Shown one piece after another: positions 10,994 to 22,715 of a stretch of 64,000 nt of DNA. The translations under genes and the position numbers were made by a program. The stretch's first letter is position 1; each line of letters begins with the position of its first letter. This DNA comes from Linum tenue (Eukaryota; Streptophyta; Magnoliopsida; Malpighiales; Linaceae), in the NCBI GenBank assembly GCA_946122785.1, contig CAMGYJ010000007.1:39705587-39769586 (forward strand), read 5' to 3'. The notes under the pieces were generated by a model. That model saw only the letters and a program-made list of their open reading frames with translations. It did no database searches and was not told where the DNA came from.

Positions 10994-12041
10994 GAGAGGC
11001 GGTAGGGGCAGGAGAAAGAGAGATGAGAGAGAAAATTTAAAAGTTAAATTATTTTATTTTTTAGTTAATTCTACATCATATTGTTAGTAACAAGATGTTG
11101 TCAAGTAAGCCTTTCCATTAGTTATGTTATAACGTCGTTAAAGTTTTGGAGTAAATAGCTATATTTGTCATGCAATATTCAAAATTCTCTATATTTTATG
11201 TATATCTCGAAAAGTGGTTAGTATTGTCACAAACGCGAAAGTTTTGGCTGTGTAGATATATTTTGCAACATTCTTGTATATATGTTTAACTGAATTAATA
11301 CCACAATTACATAATATCTATAATCTGATAAATTCTCTTAATCACACATAATTACATCCTATTAAAAATCGTAAATAACACCTAAAAATCCTCTATAAAG
11401 TACTAAAAAAATTTATAATATAAAAAAACACCACAACGCATAAATAATTGCCCGAATATAATATGGACGGTGGCAATGAATAGAAGGAGAAAGCGTGGGG
11501 AAAGGGGTTAGGACTAGTGATGACAATGGTGTGGGGCTGATATCTCAATAACCATGCCCGCCCCACGCTACTGTGGGTAGGGGAGGGCAAAAGCTGCGCG
11601 GGTACAGTGTGAGGCTGGTCGACCCACTCTTATATGTTATTTGAAAAAAATACACGCAAAGTTTAATTTTTACAATAAAATGAAGGAGAAAACACTTTAT
11701 GAATGAAAAGTAATGATAATAAAATGGTAATTGAGTCTAACAAATTGAAAGATCGCCTCTAACTAGTTGGGGAAAAAATTAAAATAAGAGAAATATGTAT
11801 AGATGTCGTAAGAAATTGAGATAAAATGGACCAAGAATCGGGCGAGACTTGGCGAGTCGGAAGTATATACCCATGCACTGCCCCACACTACTGCTGGTCA
11901 AATAATACCCGCCCTATTACAGCTCACATTAGATAATACCCGCGGGACTAGTTCAAATTGTCATATCACTAGTTAGGCCATAAAGGGAAGATAGAGAGAG
12001 ATTAAGTCTAGGAATACTTATTCTTCTGTATTTGATTAACT

Positions 12042-12067
12042 GAATTCGGAGCTCTGGATCCCCCGGG
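12042..12067. other. Cluster of four six-cutter sites resembling a cloning polylinker
   Basis: GAATTC (12042), GAGCTC (12049), GGATCC (12056) and CCCGGG (12062) lie within 26 bases. The TGGATCCCCCGGG part is also found in common cloning vectors as I remember them. It may be chance or an assembly or vector trace. Confidence 0.35.
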
Positions 12068-12158
12068 TGGGCGAGATTGGATGGTGGATATTCAGCAACC
12101 GAGCTGTCATGTTTTGTGGAAAGTAATGAAGATTAAGGCGAAACACGACATTAGCTTA

Positions 12159-12642
12159 GTTTGGCCCTGCTGTAGCTTTTGTAGAAGCAGCTTCTGGCGG
12201 GAGCTTTTAGATAAGTACTTTAAAAAAAAACAGTTTAGTGTTTGGCTGTAAAACTATTAAAAGTGCTTTTTAATACGAGCGATTGTGTAAAATGACTATA
12301 AAGGACTTATAATCTAAAATATAAAAAAAATTCTAAACAATAAAAAGTAGTCAAAATGTATCTTGTTAGATTGCTTTTATATTAAATAATATGATTTTAT
12401 AATTTATTTTATTTTTAAAATATATAAATGAAGGAAAATTATATTTTCTGAAATAAAATTAAAATATGGTAAGGATAATCTTGTATTTTCAAAACAGCTT
12501 TTCGCAGAAGCTCCAAATCGGAGCTTCTGCTTTTATGTTATACAAAAGCGCTTTTCGGCTTTTCAAAAGCCGAGCTTTTACAGGTGTTTGGCCCTACTTC
12601 AGCTTTTGAACCCGACAAGCACTTCTAAAAGCCGGGCCAAAC
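12159..12642. mobile_element. MITE-like element with GTTTGGCC ends
   Basis: It starts GTTTGGCCCTGCTGTAGCTT and ends GCCGGGCCAAAC, with internal inverted AAGCTCCAAATCGGAGCTT and AAAGCGCTTTTCGGCTTTT stretches. A second GTTTGGCCCTACTTCAGCTT lies near the right end. No confident target duplication was seen. Confidence 0.45.
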
Positions 12643-12746
12643 ATAGGCATTATGGCGTTTTGGCTAGAGATGAAGACAATGCGGTCAGTGGCGCAACCAA
12701 AAATTTAAATGGAAAGACTAAAAATTATAAAGTTAAGGATGTGAAC

Positions 12747-14059
12747 TGATAATCGGTTTTAATATATCGGATTCTTGAATTTTATGTGACTATCCCATGA
12801 TATGTTTAAGCCGATTGGTGCTATTTTAGGGCTCCCTAACCCGAGAATGGTTGAAAAATCATTAGTGCCTAGTGCCATGAGTTTGATGTATTACAGGTGA
12901 AGAAAACACGAAAAAGAAGTTACACTGGCAAACAATTCTCGAATGCTGGGCTTAAAGCCCAGCTAGATGGGGATTAATAACATGGGCCTGGGGATTAATA
13001 ACATGGGCCAGGAAATGATGTGGGCCGAGGGTTGCTCCTCAGGGGGATTGGACAAGTTTTTGGGGACAGAGAATTAAAAGAGAGGGGGCCATTATTGGGA
13101 ATTTTTTGGACACGCAAGCTTGAGAGAGAATTGGGAACGAAATTCTCTGGGAGGCGGATTCTTTTGGGAAAAGAAAAGAGAGGGCGCAGCACAAGCGGGG
13201 GACGAGCTGGGACGAGGATTGGCGGCGCGGAGCTGGGACGAGAATTCTTTTGGGAATAGCAGCAGCGACGCGACGCGACGAGTTGCGCACGAGAGCAGTT
13301 GATCGCCGGGCATAATTCAATCAGTATTTTCTTTTCTCATGATTAGTTTGATGATGATTATAAACATGATTGTGTGTTTTATTTTCGTCATGAACTAAAT
13401 CCCGATTTCTGGGGGAAACATCATAGGATGTAGCTATTTTTGGATTTGATGGATTAATTCGTATTTCTTTTGCATGAAATTACTTAATGCTTTGTGTTGA
13501 CTGGCCACCAATACATTGATTTGTTGTTAATTAGGTTATTAGCGACAGTGAAACCCTAATAACTGAACATATTTCATGTGACATAGTAACTTATCGAAGC
13601 GACAGTGGATTAAATAAGGTGCTATGCGGTCTTAAATAGGATATCGATCTTCAGGCTAAATAATTAAGTCATTGAGCTACGACAGTAGGATTTGATTTAA
13701 TTGTTTAGTACGCAGTGATTCCCGACAGGGATAGCTAGCACAGTAGTGATATCCTGGCTGTAGAGATATGGATTAAATTGATTGGAATATGTGAATTAAT
13801 CTGGATAGTATAGGTAGTGAATCCTGGTGTTTCTCCCAGAGCTTTCTCCCATTGAATTTCTCCCGACTAGTTTACTTTGCTTAATTAGTTTAGTTATTTT
13901 GTTATTAGTTAATAATCTCATCAACCAAACCATTTTTCACCGATAGTTTGCTACATAGAATTGATAAATTATAAGGTTGTACCAGTCCCTGAGAGACGAT
14001 ACCCGGATTTCCGGTTTACTACAAGATAGGAATCGAGGCATTACGCTTTTGCCCTATCA
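12747..14059 (+). repeat. 5' LTR of element I
   Basis: 1,313 bp, starts TGATAATCGG and ends GCCCTATCA. A tandem copy of GGGGATTAATAACATGGGCC at about 12969-13010 is single in the 3' LTR. Open frames at 13020-13320 in this LTR recur in the other LTR and are not genes. Confidence 0.93.
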
Positions 14060-14065
14060 AGTTTT

Positions 14066-14083
14066 TGGCGCCATTGCCGGGGA
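14066..14083 (+). other. Primer binding site, tRNA-Asp type
   Basis: TGGCGCCATTGCCGGGGA lies six bases after the LTR, one base from the TGGCGCCGTTGCCGGGGA site usual in Athila/Tat elements. Confidence 0.88.
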
Positions 14084-14178
14084 CTGCCATACCTTATTTT
14101 TGTTGATTTTTGTGAGTGAACTTTTTTGATCTGGGTGTTAGTGTGCAGGTGAATTTTTCAGGTTTATCCTCCTTGTGC

Positions 14179-16956
14179 ATGCCAAGGAGGACGACTGGCA
14201 ATTTACTGCCACTTGATCCAGAGATAGAGAGGACCTGCCGACAGAACATGAAGCAGGTCAAGTTAGGGAAGCAGCCTACCACATCCACAACTCCTAGGCC
14301 TTCCCTAACCCAGAATCGTCAACTGAGAAGGCAGGTTTCACCACCTGTCATCCCGACACCGCCACCGCGCATCATCGAGCCGGACATCATGGCAGAACAG
14401 GATCGTTCGATCAGGGCTCGTCTGAATCGGAGGACTGGAGCCCGAGCTTCATGTGTGGTCATTCCGGCTGGGGATGCAAACATGGAGATTACCCCAACCT
14501 TCATCAATATGATCACTAATGGGTACACCTTCTCCGGGGCCAGCACTGAGGATCCTCATGAACATCTCCGCCGGTTTGCAAGCATTTGTGACACAATGAA
14601 GAGCCCGGCTGTGTCTGATGATGCCATCCGTCTTCGGATGTTCTCATTTTCTTTGCTGGGGAATGCATCACACTGGTTCCAGAACTTGACACCCCGTTCC
14701 ATCACGACATGGGGTCAGCTTGAGAAGACCTTTTTGGATAAGTAGTTTCCTCCTGCCAAGGCAATGAAGAGGCAAGAGGAAATTGTCACTTTTAAACAAG
14801 CTAAAGACGAAAGTCTGACCGAGGCATGGGAGCGCTATAAGGAGCTTCTAATGAGATGCCCGAGCCACGGTCTTGAAGATTGGAACGTGATTTCCATTTT
14901 CTTCAATGGAATTAGAAGACAATTCCGAGATGCTCTGAATAATGCTTCCCGGAATGGTTTCACAAGAATGGAGGCACCAGAAGCATATGAACTGGTGGAG
15001 AAGATATGCTCTGAAGATACTGAATGGGGAAGTGAGACCGGCATTCGAATGAGAGGAGGCTTGCATGAGATAGACAGAGTTGCAAGTCTAGAAGCAAAGA
15101 TTGATGCTAAGCTGGACTCCAAGTTCGATGCACTCGAACGAAGGCTGGCTAAGTTGGCTCTTGGTAGACAGGAGGAGGTTTCTTATTGCGAATTATGTGA
15201 AGGTGCTCATCATAGGGATCTATGTCCACTGGTGGCTGATCAGATGGAAGATGTGCACTATATCAACAATCAGCGAAATCAAGGCCAGGGTGGTATGTAT
15301 TCGAATACCTACAACCCACAATGGAGGAAGCATCCTAACTTTTCCTGGGCGAACAACAACCCAACTGGTGCTCGCAACATTCCACCTCCAGGCTTGCAGA
15401 AACAACAACCTCCACCTCAACCAGAGAAGAAACCACAACTTGAAGAATTGCTTCTGGCTCACATGCAGAAAACCGACAATAATCTGAAGGGCCTGGATCA
15501 ATTTGTCACTCAACAACTAGCCATCAACAATAATTTACAATCGTCTATGCTAGCTATGGAGAGGCAGATGGGACAGATGGCTCAAACTCTGGCGGATATG
15601 CAAGGTAGGATTCCTGGGACATTACCGGCTAATACCGAGAGGAATCCAAAGGATGCCATGGTTGTAGCAGTCACATTGAGGAGTGGGAAGGAGTTGGAGG
15701 ATCCAAAGAGCAAGAAAAATCCAGTAGAAAAGGAGGGCAAAGGAGCTGCAGAGATGGAGGATGAAGAAAGTGCAAAAGCTGAAAAATCTGACTTGCACAG
15801 GCAAACTGCATGCAATCTACCTGTGCAAAAGCAATCTGCCCGTGTACCTCAAATAGTGGAAAAATTGAAGAGCGAAGAGGTAAAGCCTTATGAACCTCCC
15901 GCACCATTCCCTCAAAGGTTAATGAAGCCCATGGAAGACCCAAACTTCAAGAAATTTGTGAATCTCTTCAACCAACTTCAGATTAACATACCACTGGCAG
16001 AGGCACTTGAACAGATGCCTACATATGCTAAATTTTTAAAGGAGTTGCTGATTAAGAAGCGCAAATGGACTGAGCTAGAGAAGGTAACCCTTACTTCTGA
16101 ATGTAGTGCTGTGATTCAGAATAAATTACCAGAAAAGAGGGATGATCCGGGCAGCTTCACCATTCCATGTGTCATTGGAGGTACAGAGTTCAATAAATCA
16201 CTTTGTGATCTTGGAGCATGAATAAATTTAATGCCATACTCAGTCTACAAGAAATTGGGATTGGGAGATGTTCTTAAGCCTACTCGGATCACTCTCCAAT
16301 TGGCTGATCGATCAGTAAAAATTCCAAAAGGAGTGGTGGAGAATGTATTGGTGAAGGTGGGGAAGTTTATTATCCCCACAGATTTTGTGATTTTGGAGAT
16401 GGAAGAAGATCGGGGAGTGCCTCTCATTCTTGGGAGACCTTTTCTAGCCACTGGTGATGCACTCATCGATGTCGGGAGAGGCAAGTTGACATTCCGAGTA
16501 GGTAAGGAGGAGGAAATTTTTAATGTCTTTCAAGTTGATTATAATCACGATGCATTTGATGACTTTGAAAGTGGAGCTCGAGAAAGGAAAAATCCCTCTT
16601 CCTGTGATAGTGGACCATCCGAAGAACTATCACCTATCCTATTTGCTCAAAGTCTGAAATCAAAACAAGGGCAAAAATCCTTGCCAGGGAACCTCAAGTA
16701 TAGATATTTGGGTAAGGATTTCAATCTTCCTGTTATTATTCCTTCTTCACTGACATTGAAACAGGAAGAGTACTTGCTTGAGGCGCTGCAGTACCACCTA
16801 CGCCTCACTAAGGGGTCCAACATGCAAACTAAGAAGGTCATACCCAATTTTCGCACACCTGGCCCTGCAGAGGTGACTCATATGTTGGAAGGAGGTTATG
16901 CATTCTATCATTGCTCGAGAGGGTATTCTGGATACCTTTCCATACCCATTGGTTGA
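14179..16956 (+). pseudogene. Athila-type gag-protease reading frame with two in-frame stops
   Basis: One reading frame from ATG 14179 (MPRRTTGNLLPLD) runs about 925 codons, interrupted only by TAG at 14743 and TGA at 16219. The retrotransposon gag domain spans roughly residues 120-270 (EDPHEHLRRFASICDTMKSP, then NASHWFQNL and WERYKELLMRCPSHGLEDW). A short knuckle CELCEGAHHRDLC sits near 335. A Gln/Pro-rich linker with NPQWRKHPNFSW is characteristic of Athila/Tat gag. The aspartic protease follows from about residue 675: CDLGA, then the TGA where Ser is expected, then INLMPYSVYKKLG and VPLILGRPFLAT. The end, RGYSGYLSIPIG, looks like the start of the reverse transcriptase 'DGYSGY.QIPI' motif, after which pol is absent. 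No translation of a full product is possible without readthrough. Confidence 0.88.
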
Positions 16957-18402
16957 AAGCTCCATGAACGTCAGGCTGAGGACGTTAAACAAGCGCTTCT
17001 TGGGAGGCAACCCAAGGTGAGTTTTCTTTTCTTTATTTTTTCTTTTTTGTTGTGTCAAACCCGTGCATGTTTAGAGTAGGAGTTGAACATTAGGGACAAT
17101 GTTCCATCCTGAGTGTGGGGTGGTGAGTCTTAGTGTTTGTTTGTCCCTATTGCATGTGGTAAAAAAAAACAAAAAACAAAAAAAATTGCCATTAGGTTGA
17201 GCACAGCCAAACTGCATGCAGTTTGCCTGTGCAAAAAGCAAGCTGCCTGTGCAAAGCTAATGGCTAAAAAACACCTAAAAATGAGAAAAATTAAAAACAA
17301 AACCTTGTACTCTTGTGGTAACATGATGTAAATGACCGTGATGCCTTGAAAATGAGTTTGTGCTTGAATGAAATCATCGAAATCACCCCACTAGTGTTGA
17401 ATTGCATGGTTCTTCACAATGAGCTTAAATGTTTTGACTGACTTGATATGCTTGGAATGAGCAACTCTTTTAGCAACAGTCTCTTTTGTGAGGATAGTGT
17501 AATGACTTTTGGTGAAGTAGTTAGGTGGAGAACATTGACCATTCGACATGTTTGGATACCGTGCTTACTTGCATCAATTGTGAGCTTTTGATTTGGCAAC
17601 GAGTCTCTCTATTTTGATTGTTTTATGATGGGGTGAACTGTATCTTTATAAATGAGAAAACACTACCTGACAAGTAAAATATAAGAAAGTTGCCATAATA
17701 ATTAAAGTGTGGGTAAAAATGCCAAAATCGTGTGAGGCAATCACTCATTGCACATGGGGATGAGGAAAGATTCAATTGAGAATCGGTTCGCGACCGTACG
17801 ATGTTGCTTATCAAGTACGATCCCCAGTTGAGTGAAGTGCCATTTGAGGATGCAATGACCCTCCACACGGACCGAGGAAAAGGAGTTAAAAGAAGCCCTT
17901 ATGCGAGTGCTAAGAAGCCGAAATTGCTCTTGCTCGGTCACCGGTAGTAAGAAACAAAAACCCACTTGTACTAAATACGACCACTCGGCAAGCAAAAGCA
18001 GAAAGAGAGAAAGCCTCTCCTTGTCATAAAAGGTAGTGATGTGCTTAAAGTAAAATCATGTTTGCGAAAGGCTTCCCCCATTAGTTTTTTGAGACTCATG
18101 CTTAATTAATTGCTTATGATTGGTGTAAGTAAGCCAGACTGTCCTCACGAGATATGCACCTCACTGATGTGGTTAGATTCTCCTAATAATTGTTGCACCA
18201 TAAGTTGTTAACCACCCACTACCGACCATTAAAGCACAACTTGTTCGTCGAGAAAGAAACTACTGATTACAACAAGAGTACAAGGAAATTTTGTGTTTTG
18301 CTTTGAGTGTTGAGTCTGTGGTGTGTCATTGTTTTGGATGGTTATGTGTTTGTGTTGTTTGAGTCGTTGCTTAGGGACAAGCAACAATTGAGTGTGGGGT
18401 TG
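16957..18402 (+). other. 3' non-coding part of element I with conserved hairpin and polypurine tract
   Basis: GACGTTAAACAAGCGCTTCT and TGGGAGGCAACCCAA (16981-17015) recur after the frame of element II. The TTGGGAGGCAACCCAA core folds into a perfect 5-bp stem. A first GAGTGTGGGGT motif is at ~17111, and a second (~18390) directly precedes the LTR and should be the polypurine tract. At 17205-17260 a near copy of gag sequence from ~15796-15835 occurs (CTGCATGCA..CCTGTGCAAAA words). No gene is seen. Confidence 0.7.
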
Positions 18403-20076
18403 TGATAATCGGTTTTAATATATCGGATTCTTGAATTTTATGTGACTATCCCATGATATGTTTAAGCCGATTGGTGCTATTTTAGGGCTCGCTAACCCGA
18501 GAATGGTTGAAAAACCATTACTGCCTAGTGCCATGAGTTTGATGTATTACAGGTGAAGAAAACACGAAAAAGAAGTTACACCGGCAAACAATTCTCGAAT
18601 GCTGGGCTTAAAGCCCAGCTAGATGGGGATTAATAACATGGGCCAGGAAATGATGTGGGCCGAGGGTTGCTCCTCAGGGGGATTGGACAAGTTTTTGGGG
18701 ACAGAGAATTAAAAGAGAGGGGGCCATTATTGGGAATTTTTTGGACACGCAAGCTTGAGAGAGAATTGGGAACGAAATTCTCTGGGAGGCGGATTCTTTT
18801 GGGAAAAGAAAAGAGAGGGCGCAGCACAAGCGGGGGACGAGCTGGGACGAGGATTGGCGGCGCGGAGCTGGGACGAGAATTCTTTTGGGAATAGCAGCAG
18901 CGACGCGACGCGACGAGTTGCGCACGAGAGCAGTTGATCGCCGGGCATAATTCAATCAGTATTTTCTTTTCTCATGATTAGTTTGATGATGATTATAAAC
19001 ATGATTGTGTGTTTTATTTTCGTCATGAACTAAATCCCGATTTCTGGGGGAAACATCATAGGATGTAGCTATTTTTGGATTTGATGGATTAATTCGTATT
19101 TCTTTTGCATGAAATTACTTAATGCTTTGTGTTGACTGGCCACCAATACATTGATTTGTTGTTAATTAGGTTATTAGCGACAGTGAAACCCTAATAACTG
19201 AACATATTTCATGTGACATAGTAACTTATCGAAGCGACAGTGGATTAAATAAGGTGATATGCGGTCTTAAATAGGATATCGATCTTCAGGCTAAATAATT
19301 AAGTCATTGAGCTACGACAGTAGGATTTGATTTAATTGTTTAGTACGCAGTAATTCCCGACAGGGATAGCTAGCACAGTAGTGATATCCTGGCTGTAGAG
19401 ATATGGATTAAATTGATTGGAATATGTGAATTAATCTGGATAGGATAGGTAGTGAATCCTGGTGTTTCTCCCAGAGCTTTCTCCCATTGAATTTCTCCCG
19501 ACTAGTTTACTTTGCTTAATTAGTTGGGCAATGTCTATTTTTTACCCAAACCTTTTTAAGATTCTTTTATTTTAACCAAACCTATAGAAATTCTATTTAT
19601 TATCCAAACGTATTATAATTTATAAAAGTCTGGGCATTCATTCTGTTACCGTTACTTATTTCGCCCACGTGAGAGGTGGGATTTTGTTTTGTTTTTTTAT
19701 AATCTTTTTATTAAAAATAGTAAATGATGGTATTCTGACTGCCACGTAGGAAGTCAACTCATTATGGTCATACTTAGTCAGCATTACTAACAGAAAAGTT
19801 GACGGAGAGTTAACGTTTGGATAATTTTTAGGAATTCAATAGGTTTGGTTAAAATAAAAGAATCTGAAAAAGGTTTGGGTAAAAAATAGACATTGCCCTA
19901 ATTAGTTTAGTTATTTTGTTATTAGTTAATAATCTCATCAACCAAACCATTTTTCACCGATAGTTTGCTCCATAAAATTGATAAATTATAAGGTTGTACC
20001 AGTCCCTGAGAGACGATACCCGGATTTCCGGTTTACTACAAGATAGGAATCGAGGCATTACGCTTTTGCCCTATCA
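18403..20076 (+). repeat. 3' LTR of element I (with nested MITE)
   Basis: Starts TGATAATCGG and ends GCCCTATCA. It is 1,674 bp including the 373-bp MITE and its extra 9-bp duplication, so the LTR proper is about 1,292 bp. Confidence 0.93.
19526..19898. mobile_element. MULE-type MITE nested in the 3' LTR
   Basis: 373 bp with inverted ends GGGCAATGTCTATTTTTTAC. Exact 9-bp duplications TAATTAGTT lie at 19517-19525 and 19899-19907, and comparison with the other LTR shows the unfilled site. It inserted after element I. Confidence 0.93.
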
Positions 20077-20111
20077 TGAACCATAATCATTGATGAGAGG
20101 GTCCTCGTGTG

Positions 20112-20840
20112 TAGGGATGGCAATCAAACCCATGGCCGCGGGTACCCGACCGCCCCCGACCCAGTCAACGCGGGTAATCCCGGCTTTGACCGGGTATGGG
20201 GCGGGTATGGGTAAAACCCGCAAAAAGTTTGATGGGTATGGGGCGGGTATGGTTTTAGCCTCCCCCGCCCCATACCCATATCCGCCCCACCAAGAGAATT
20301 TCTTCACATATACAAAAACATGTGGATCAAATTGTAATCTATCAATGGTGATGAGGATAACTCAAGGAAATAAATAATAGAAATATAATTGAGTGACCAC
20401 CTTAATCAAAACCTAATTCATTTCCCTCAATTCTCCTTTCACTCTTTCACTTTCCCCCTTGTCAACAAGATTACGTTAGTTAATTATTACTTAGTAGATG
20501 TATCAGAGTTAGAACACAATAATTTGAAAAATATTATACTCTATATTATGTATTAATGAATATTTAAGGATCATATTCTTTGAACCGTATTAAGAAAATG
20601 ATCGTGTTTTGTTGAATTCGTGATATAATAGGTACGTTTAGAGTTGTAGTTAAAACTTTTCTTGTAAATTTTAGGATAATAATGTTGGATGTATGGGTAC
20701 GGGTATTACCCATGGGTACTCGAACCCACGGGTATGGGGATGGGTTTGCCAAACATTCCCCGCATGGGTATGGGGCGGGTACGGATTTGAATATTTGAAG
20801 ATGGGATGGTTTAGACAAACCCGCCACATTGCCATCCCTA
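20112..20840. mobile_element. Non-autonomous hAT element, 729 bp
   Basis: Inverted ends TAGGGATGGCAAT. Exact 8-bp duplications CTCGTGTG lie at 20104-20111 and 20841-20848. Many GGGTATGGGGCGGG words lie near both ends, as hAT subterminal repeats do. It has no transposase frame. It sits directly right of element I. Confidence 0.92.
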
Positions 20841-21042
20841 CTCGTGTGTTACCAACTAGTCTATCTTTAGAATTTGCTTTACATTTTGTAAGGAAATTTA
20901 CCCACGCTGAACAAGGTTGTGGAGAAGCCCGAAGTGATCTATACGTAAACGACAGCCAACATAAACGCGGTTGAGATGAGACTGTTTCGTAAAGTCTACT
21001 GCTACGCCATTATCGCCCGTAGTCATCGTCTAATGAAAGAAA

Positions 21043-21372
21043 CTATGGAGTCCCGTGACCTCCCCCGCCTGATTTACTTGGTTTCACAGCAATTTTCATC
21101 AATCGCTGGATTTGTTGGAGACGCAGCATCTGCTTCCCAGTCTCTTCTTCCCCCTTCAAATCTGCCAAATACAGAAGATGATTCAGCACTCCCCTCTCTA
21201 GATCGGAATACAAGAAGAGTACGTTATAATCAAAGAGACAGTCATCATTCATACACTTACTGCTACTGGTGTCTGGGAGATATGCAATCCGTCGAGCCAA
21301 GGAAGCCTGGGAGGAAGAGGCAATGACTAGAAACAGGACAAAGCTTATCACCATCGTGCAACGGATTGCCAT
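21043..21372 (-). CDS. Small secreted peptide precursor C (two exons, PSKSGGGGHG C terminus)
   Basis: Exon 1 runs from ATG 21372 to 21261: MAIRCTMVISFVLFLVIASS is a clear signal peptide, followed by SQASLARRIAYLPDTSS. The donor A|GTAAGTG and the acceptor TTTGGCAG at 21162-21169 bound a 99-base intron. Exon 2 (21161-21043) encodes LKGEEETGKQMLRLQQIQ and ends RLMKIAVKPSKSGGGGHGTP. The spliced product is 76 residues. The intron length is a multiple of three and open, so an unspliced 109-residue form is also possible. The C terminus has the Ser-x-Ser core plus Gly/His tail of SCOOP-like peptides; the PS..GGGGH order also recalls PIP peptides. A TATAAATAG box lies 109 bases upstream of the ATG. 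Likely role: secreted, processed signalling peptide perceived by a receptor kinase (inference). Confidence 0.62.
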   Translation of the reverse strand: MAIRCTMVISFVLFLVIASSSQASLARRIAYLPDTSSSKCMNDDCLFDYNVLFLYSDLERGVLNHLLYLADLKGEEETGKQMLRLQQIQRLMKIAVKPSKSGGGGHGTP

Positions 21373-21480
21373 GATCTGATCTAGTGATCTTCTTCTGCTA
21401 CTAATTAATCACGTACTGAATATTGATTCTCCAGGACCAGGACTCCGAATTCCAGTTCCAATTCCTAATTAACGCTGGTT

Positions 21481-21489
21481 CTATTTATA
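21481..21489 (-). promoter_or_regulatory. TATA box of peptide gene C
   Basis: TATAAATAG on the minus strand, 109 bases upstream of the start codon; a normal plant core promoter position. Confidence 0.5.
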
Positions 21490-21616
21490 AGTAAGCTTCT
21501 TAATTTTAGTGGTTTGAGTTGACTCATTTTTATTTTATATTTTTTTTTCGTGCCCTTTTTCGTTTGACTCCATGGGAGCACGCTTTGCACGACTTATGTT
21601 TGGTTATGTACATTCA

Positions 21617-21643
21617 CTAGCTTTTACCCGACCCGTTGGTCGG
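21617..21643 (-). mobile_element. Helitron 3' terminus
   Basis: On the minus strand the hairpin CCGACC/GGTCGG with a four-base loop (21628-21643) is followed by GTAAAAG and CTAG (21620-21617), then a host T. Same design as the ends at 2548 and 55541. Confidence 0.6.
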
Positions 21644-21649
21644 ATCAAT

Positions 21650-22561
21650 TTCATTCTATTTCGTATAATTTATTTTATTTATATTTATGATTTACTTGAT
21701 TTGGGATCTTTAATTTTATATGATTCACGAAAAATATTTGTGGTTTTAAGAGTTGACAATGACGTAAAAGGATAGTCCAAGCTATTATATTGACCAAAAT
21801 CTCAAACATTTGAAGTATTTATTTGAAATTTTATTAAATAAAACACTTGTTGATTCAAATATACAATCGTTTGTCGTGAAAATGGGATTTTATGAAAAAA
21901 GATTCATGACTTCATAAAGAAAGAAAACCAATTTGATATTCAATAACAAATCAAGGATGAAAAGTTTTGCTATCGAATTTGAAATTTGTTGGTCCCCATT
22001 AATTTGGAATAAGTGACATCCATAAATTAGATTTGTAAATCGAGCATTCAAAGAGACCGATGGGAAAGACATAAAAGTAAAGAAAACAGTAAAACCATCC
22101 AAACAACAAACCTGGGAAGAATTATCATGGTGCCATATTAGCCAACATACAATACATTATTAGTAGTTGATTAAAAACATGCCATCTTCAAGATTCTCTG
22201 GCAATCTCATGGTTTATTGATTAAAACGCGATTCCCAATATGAGAAATCTGTATGTGATCTGGTCATAATTATCTTTTCGCCTATGTTGGTCCTTGCAAT
22301 TAACAACCCATAACAAAATGAGCTAGCATGTGGCATAGTTATAAGGTATATGCACAAAAGTGAGTTATTAAATGTCCAACGGATCAGGAAGTAAACATTA
22401 ATAACCCACTTAGCAATCATCCATATTAGCACAGAACATAGTCATCGAAGTAGCTGTTGTTTTAAGAATTAATTAGTGGGTTGAAACTAATATTAGTGGT
22501 AGAAACTAATATTTCTCCAACTCCCTTCTGTATCCCTCCACCGATGAAACCCAACCGTCGC
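21650..22561. other. AT-rich intergenic DNA, no gene seen
   Basis: Possibly interior of the Helitron ending at 21617. No recognisable frames. Confidence 0.3.
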
Positions 22562-22715
22562 TAGGGATGGTTGGGGCGGGTTTGCCTAAACCATCCCCAT
22601 TCCCATTACCAAATACCTAAACCCATATCCGCCCCATATCCATGCAGAGGGAGGTTTTGCAAACTCATCCCCATACCCATGGTTTTCGGATACCCATAGA
22701 TAATACCCGTCTCGT
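22562..22715. mobile_element. Truncated hAT element (left end)
   Basis: Begins TAGGGATGGTTGGGGCGGG and contains CCCCATACCCATGG and ATACCCATAGATAATACCCG words like the complete hAT at 20112. No right end with a matching duplication was found. Confidence 0.55.

Larger units (their letters stand above)
10999..12741. other. AT-rich DNA with remnants of small elements, no gene
   Basis: Around 11515-11975 there are facing arms ACTAGTGATGACAAT / ATTGTCATATCACTAGT with CCCGCCC and ATACCCGC words inside, as in the hAT elements further right. No clean target duplication was found. No reading frame is supported. Confidence 0.35.
12747..20076 (+). mobile_element. Athila-type (Ty3-gypsy) LTR retrotransposon I, 7.3 kb, pol-deficient and young
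   Basis: LTRs lie at 12747-14059 and 18403-20076. An exact 5-bp target duplication TGAAC is at 12742-12746 and 20077-20081. A tRNA-Asp-type primer site and an Athila-like gag-protease follow the left LTR. Apart from a MITE in the right LTR and a 22-bp duplication in the left one, I count only about nine single-base differences over ~1,290 bp. The insertion is therefore recent, while the coding region already carries two stops and lacks nearly all of pol. Confidence 0.93.

Noticed and set aside
13020..13320. Several open frames on both strands, repeated at 18655-18955
   Set aside because: They lie in the two LTRs of element I and recur exactly because the LTRs do; no protein features.
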